Shown here in pieces: positions 60,677-64,000 of a stretch of DNA of 64,000 nucleotides; the first letter of the stretch is position 1; each line of letters opens with the position of its first letter. The notes under the pieces were generated by a model. That model saw nothing but the letters and a program-made list of their open reading frames with translations, did no database searches and was not told the DNA's origin. The DNA is taken from NCBI GenBank assembly GCA_026129765.1, contig JAHCHP010000002.1, positions 165,600 to 229,599 on the forward strand. Direction: 5' to 3'. The position numbers and the translations under genes were made by a program. This stretch comes from Fimbriimonadia bacterium (GTDB taxonomy: Bacteria > Armatimonadota > Fimbriimonadia > Fimbriimonadales > GBS-DC).

Positions 60677-62291
60677 ACAACACCATCAACAGGTCGGCAT
60701 CGCCCACAATCGTATCTCCGTTCAGGTCGGAATTGCGCGACCCTGTCAGACTGTAATCAAACAGCACCGAAATCAGGTCGGGATCGCTAATGATGCCATC
60801 ATTGTTCACATCGCCCGGCGTGAAATGAATGATGTTCAAACTGGGACCGGGGTGGCGCATGCGCGCGTTCTGAATCCGCTTGTTCAAGGCGCGGGGAATG
60901 TCGATGTAGAGATCATAATTGCCGAAATAGCCGTTGAAGGTCGCGCTGAAGTTTCCTTCCGCGTCTGGCGTGACGGTTCGAGACTGAAGGTTGGTGTTGG
61001 AACCGATATTGCGCAAGTGCAACTGCAGCTCTAACTGATCGTACGCGCCAATAAAACCGGCGATCTGAACCTTTCCATTCACAGTAACTTGAGAGGCGCG
61101 CTGGACCGCATTATTGACATTGATCATGCCATGAGTCACATAGTTGCCCGGCACAGCGGTCGTGGTCTGCTCAATGATTTGGCGCACAATCTGCGCGCGG
61201 GTCGTGTTCCGGTCAGTAGGTCCATCCGCTATCATCGCGTAGAGGAGCGCAGCCTGAGCCGCCACCATCGGAGATGCGTAGGAGGTAAAACCGTTTTGGT
61301 CCCTGCCGTAGCCGCCCGTGATGCGAGTATAGCGCACATCGCCGCTGGGAGCCGCCACATCGACCCAGTTGCCGAAATTGGACTGATTGCTCTTCGTGCC
61401 ATCTTGATGACAGGCAGCGACCGCAATGGCATTGTTATAGAATGCGGGATAAAAGGCGACGGAATTGTTGTTATTCCCCGCTGCCGCGACCACTACGGTA
61501 CCACTGTTCCAAGCATTATTGACAGCGGTCTCCAAAGCGGCAAAAACGGTGTTTGTTCCCAAGCTCATATTGATGACATGCGCGCCCTGCTGAACTGCCC
61601 AAGCGATCCCATCAATCAAATCGGTCAAGATGCCCTGACCACTATCCCGAAACACTTTGACCGGCAAAATGCTGCTGTTGGGACAGATACAAGCGATGCC
61701 CAAACTGTTGTTCGTCACCGCTCCCGCAATGCCCGATACAATCGTGCCATGACCCGCTACATCGGAAGGGTCACTATCGCGCACACCGCTCGCGTTTCCG
61801 CCAAAATCAAATCCGTTCAGCAGTTTCGCTTGCAGGTCTTCGTGGCTTAACAGCGCACCGGTATCCAGCACCGCAAGAATATAGTTCGGGTCACCCGTAA
61901 AAATGTCCCATGCTTGGGGCGCGCCCACCGTAAAGAGCGACACTTGGTTCGGGAAAATAGGGTCGTCGGGGTTCCAAGCCAATTGGATATAGCCATTAGG
62001 GTCCGCCGACTTAATGCCCGGAACGCGACTCAGCGAATGGCAAAGCGCGCGGATGTCGGCAGCAGGATGGACTTCTAAAAGATAAAGTTCACTGAAAAGA
62101 AGCCTTCGGGATAGGCGCGCGCCCATGTTGGCAATCAAGAACTGGCGTTCACTCTCGGAAAGGGTCGGCTCGAATTGAACCACCAACTGCCCCGGCACAT
62201 ACTCCGGCGAGACAGAGCGAGAAGGCTTCTGCTGCGCTGTCGCTGTCAAAATCAAAGCGAAACCCAATGTCAATAAACTGAAAAACCTCAT
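60651..62291 (-). CDS. Subtilisin-family serine protease (S8) with C-terminal dockerin-like repeats
   Basis: This encodes 546 residues. A signal peptide (MRFFSLLTLGFALILTATA) is followed by an I9-like propeptide (YVPGQLVVQFEPTLSESERQFLIANMG). The peptidase domain has D143 in AVLDTGALLSHEDL, H181 in GHGTIVSGIAG, N273 in AAGNNNN and S337 in FTSYASPMVAAQAALL. A beta domain then leads to two calcium repeats (GDVNNDGIISDPDLISVLFDY and SDLNGDTIVGDADLLMVLFNFG). It is an extracellular endoprotease, probably displayed through the tail. AAAGGAGG precedes the start. Confidence 0.93.
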   Translation of the reverse strand: MRFFSLLTLGFALILTATAQQKPSRSVSPEYVPGQLVVQFEPTLSESERQFLIANMGARLSRRLLFSELYLLEVHPAADIRALCHSLSRVPGIKSADPNGYIQLAWNPDDPIFPNQVSLFTVGAPQAWDIFTGDPNYILAVLDTGALLSHEDLQAKLLNGFDFGGNASGVRDSDPSDVAGHGTIVSGIAGAVTNNSLGIACICPNSSILPVKVFRDSGQGILTDLIDGIAWAVQQGAHVINMSLGTNTVFAALETAVNNAWNSGTVVVAAAGNNNNSVAFYPAFYNNAIAVAACHQDGTKSNQSNFGNWVDVAAPSGDVRYTRITGGYGRDQNGFTSYASPMVAAQAALLYAMIADGPTDRNTTRAQIVRQIIEQTTTAVPGNYVTHGMINVNNAVQRASQVTVNGKVQIAGFIGAYDQLELQLHLRNIGSNTNLQSRTVTPDAEGNFSATFNGYFGNYDLYIDIPRALNKRIQNARMRHPGPSLNIIHFTPGDVNNDGIISDPDLISVLFDYSLTGSRNSDLNGDTIVGDADLLMVLFNFGSTEE

Positions 62292-62314
62292 AAAATGTCG
62301 ACCTCCTTTCAGCG

Positions 62315-62395
62315 GCTCTAAGTTCCTTCAAAGCCGCCAACAACCTTGCCCACCGCTGCATGCGCGCTGGCGGGGTTTAACCCGCCTAAATTATA
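62315..62395 (-). promoter_or_regulatory. Structured 5-prime leader and -10 of subtilase gene
   Basis: On the minus strand a TATAAT (62395-62390) is followed by GGCGGGTTAAACCCCGCC (6-bp perfect hairpin). Nearer the ribosome-binding site is a second hairpin (GCGGCT ... AGCCGC). No known riboswitch class was recognised. The remaining stretch to the pheA start (62396-62517) shows only an A/G-rich tract. Confidence 0.4.
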
Positions 62396-62517
62396 ACATA
62401 GTTTTGAAGGCTCTCACCGATTCTAACTCCCTCAGGAGCGAATTTCTGGCATTCTTTCAAGGGAACCGCCCCCTAAAGAAAAGGAAAAAAAGGCATTCTG
62501 CCGAAAAAAAGTAAGAG

Positions 62518-63588
62518 ATGAAGAAGTTAGATGAGATCAGAGAGGCGATCAACCGATTGGATGAGCAGTTAATCGAACTGTTAAACCAACGCGCTGCGCT
62601 GGCAAAAGAGATTGGCGGGCTGAAAAGCCAAGACGGCAAACCCTTCTTTACGCCTGAACGCGAGCAGTCCATTTACAGGCGGTTGGCGAAGCAAAACCCA
62701 GGTCCGTTGAACCAAACCCAACTGCAGACCATTTTCCGGGAGATCATCTCTGTGTCGCGCGCGCTGGAAAAGCCTTTAGCCATCGCCTACTGGGGACCGC
62801 CCGGAACCTTCACACATATGGCATCACTGCGCTGTTTTGGGCAGTCTGCTTCTCTCAGCCCGGTAGAAAGTATTGCCGATGTTTTTGCGGAGGTAGAACA
62901 GTCGCGAGCAGACTATGGTGTCGTGCCGGTCGAAAACTCAACCGCGGGCGTTGTGCCGGAAACGCTGGATATGTTCCCTCTCACAAACGCCAAAATTTGC
63001 GCGGAAATCTATGTGCCGATTGCCCATTATTTGATCTCTCAAGCGCAGGACCTCAACCAAATCCAGAAAGTGTATGCGGGACCCCAACCGGCGCAGCAAT
63101 GCAAACGCTGGCTGAAAACGCACCTGCCGAATGCCGAGATTGTGGAGGTGATGCCGACCGCCCGCGCGGCGCAGATGGCTGCCCAAGACTCGAACAGCGC
63201 TGCCATCGCCAATGAGTTAGCAGCGAATTTAATGGGGCTGCCGGTTTTGTGTGAGCATATCGAGGATAATCCGCACAACCGCACGCGGTTCTTAGTAATC
63301 GGCTACAATGAACCTGCGCCCACCGGCAAAGATAAGACCTCCCTACTCTTCACGTTGCGCAATCGTCCTGGCGAGTTGTACCGCGCGTTGGGAGCCTTTG
63401 AACAGCACGGGATCAACCTGACCATGATCGAGTCGAGACCCGCGCCGCGCGCGACATTCGAATACATTTTTTATGTTGATATCCAGGGTCATCATCGGGA
63501 CAGCGGCATGCAGGTCGCGCTCAACGCGCTGGAGCAATATGTGCGCGAAATGGTGATCTTGGGTTCTTATGCCGAATCGGATATTTGA
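62518..63588 (+). CDS. pheA: Bifunctional chorismate mutase / prephenate dehydratase
   Basis: This encodes 356 residues. Residues 1-85 are an AroQ-type chorismate mutase (LDEIREAINRLDEQLIELLNQRAALAKEIGGLK). Residues 87-270 are prephenate dehydratase (AYWGPPGTFTHMASLRCFG, GVVPVENSTAGVV, NRTRFLVIG). Residues 275-350 are an ACT domain (LLFTLRNRPGELYRALGAFEQHGINLTMIESRPA), where phenylalanine feedback acts. It makes phenylpyruvate from chorismate. The start lacks a strong Shine-Dalgarno (GTAAGAG only). Confidence 0.96.
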   Translation: MKKLDEIREAINRLDEQLIELLNQRAALAKEIGGLKSQDGKPFFTPEREQSIYRRLAKQNPGPLNQTQLQTIFREIISVSRALEKPLAIAYWGPPGTFTHMASLRCFGQSASLSPVESIADVFAEVEQSRADYGVVPVENSTAGVVPETLDMFPLTNAKICAEIYVPIAHYLISQAQDLNQIQKVYAGPQPAQQCKRWLKTHLPNAEIVEVMPTARAAQMAAQDSNSAAIANELAANLMGLPVLCEHIEDNPHNRTRFLVIGYNEPAPTGKDKTSLLFTLRNRPGELYRALGAFEQHGINLTMIESRPAPRATFEYIFYVDIQGHHRDSGMQVALNALEQYVREMVILGSYAESDI

Positions 63589-63594
63589 TTAATC

Positions 63595-64000
63595 ATGCTC
63601 TTTCCGTTAAAAGACCATAACCCGTCCCGGACTTTTCCGGTCATAACCGTGGGATTGATCGCGATCAATACCGCGATTTTTCTGCTGCAAACCGCGAATC
63701 CCGCCATCACCGTGCAGTATGCGATGATCCCTGCGGAAATAACCGGCAGCCAGCAGGCAGTCTTAGAGGCGATACGCGCGGCGGGACCGTTCGCGCTTCA
63801 ACGGATGGATCCGCAAGTGCTGCAGCGTCTGTTTGAGACCGGACCGGCGGTTCCTGTGCATATGACACCCTTCAGCAGCATGTTCTTGCACGGCAGTTGG
63901 CTGCATTTGTTAGCCAATATGTGGTCGCTGTGGATTTTCGGCAACAACGTGGAGGACGCGCTGGGCAAACTCCGCTATTTGCTGATCTACCTGATTTGGG
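63595..64000 (+). CDS. Rhomboid family intramembrane serine protease (partial, C-terminus outside window)
   Basis: I translated this from the ATG at 63595 to the window end: 135 residues. It begins MLFPLKDHNPSRTFPVITVGLIAINTAIFLLQ, the usual rhomboid N-terminus with the first membrane helix. A loop region follows (YAMIPAEITG...), then PFSSMFLHGSWLHLLANMWSLWIFGNNVEDALG, the helix-2 region with the conserved H..H..N arrangement. The catalytic GxS lies beyond the window. It starts 7 nt after pheA. Confidence 0.9.
   Translation, partial: MLFPLKDHNPSRTFPVITVGLIAINTAIFLLQTANPAITVQYAMIPAEITGSQQAVLEAIRAAGPFALQRMDPQVLQRLFETGPAVPVHMTPFSSMFLHGSWLHLLANMWSLWIFGNNVEDALGKLRYLLIYLIW

Overview
The window looks like a chromosomal segment of a diderm bacterium of the phylum Armatimonadota (Fimbriimonadia-like). 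The evidence is indirect: two DUF1559 pseudopilins with the [13 protein letters not shown]...[10 protein letters not shown] leader common in Armatimonadota and Planctomycetota, secreted proteins ending in a dockerin-like double calcium repeat, a PEP-CTERM protein, a DUF6754-type membrane protein, and diderm envelope genes (murJ, uppP). Gene density is high. There is no CRISPR array, insertion sequence or prophage. Many promoters have a GGTATAAT or GGTACAAT -10 box, and several of these sit only 6-10 nt before the start codon, which suggests leaderless mRNAs.

Layout. 1-2.8 kb (minus): a partial DUF6754 protein, two small membrane proteins, a gingipain-like C25 protease and, on plus, tRNA-Gly. 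2.9-4.8 kb: a polysaccharide-deacetylase-like protein coupled to an M29 aminopeptidase. 4.9-10.1 kb: two PIN toxin-antitoxin pairs (one toxin frameshifted), an ABC exporter with an unusual zinc-ribbon N-terminus, and a helical-repeat membrane protein that is probably frameshifted. 10.2-16.6 kb: glnD, a cyclase/STAND/TPR regulator, GDPD and a CBS protein. 16.6-27.3 kb: a GspE/PilB ATPase, then rpoB-rpoC. Both RNA polymerase subunits carry lineage-specific insertions, including about 250 residues in the beta-prime trigger loop.

27.6-45.7 kb is a surface and secretion region: fatty acid hydroxylase, murJ, a BNR-propeller/dockerin protein, a GH2 glycosidase, two pseudopilins, a Trm112-like protein, an unknown multi-winged-helix protein, a zinc-ribbon coiled-coil protein, a dockerin-tailed secreted protein, a tandem aspartic protease with PDZ, a class II aldolase and an Rpn-type nuclease. 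45.7-51.6 kb: gatCA divergent from an OGG1-type glycosylase, an AI-2E family permease, uppP, an RmlD-like reductase and a tRNA-His/Lys/Val cluster. 51.6-57.8 kb (minus): aldo/keto reductase, a tetraheme cytochrome, a DUF1573 protein with a degenerate metzincin motif, a 2-hydroxyacid dehydrogenase and an R2lox oxidase. 57.9-64 kb: a nucleotidyltransferase-like gene, a PEP-CTERM protein preceded by what reads as a complete cobalamin riboswitch with terminator, an HD-GYP protein, a subtilase with dockerin tail, pheA and a partial rhomboid protease.

The observations most worth following are the B12 riboswitch controlling a PEP-CTERM surface protein, the RNA polymerase insertions with altered rifampicin-contact residues, the recurring leaderless promoter arrangement, the degenerate-metzincin/DUF1573/tetraheme operon, and the GlnD-linked cyclase-STAND regulator.
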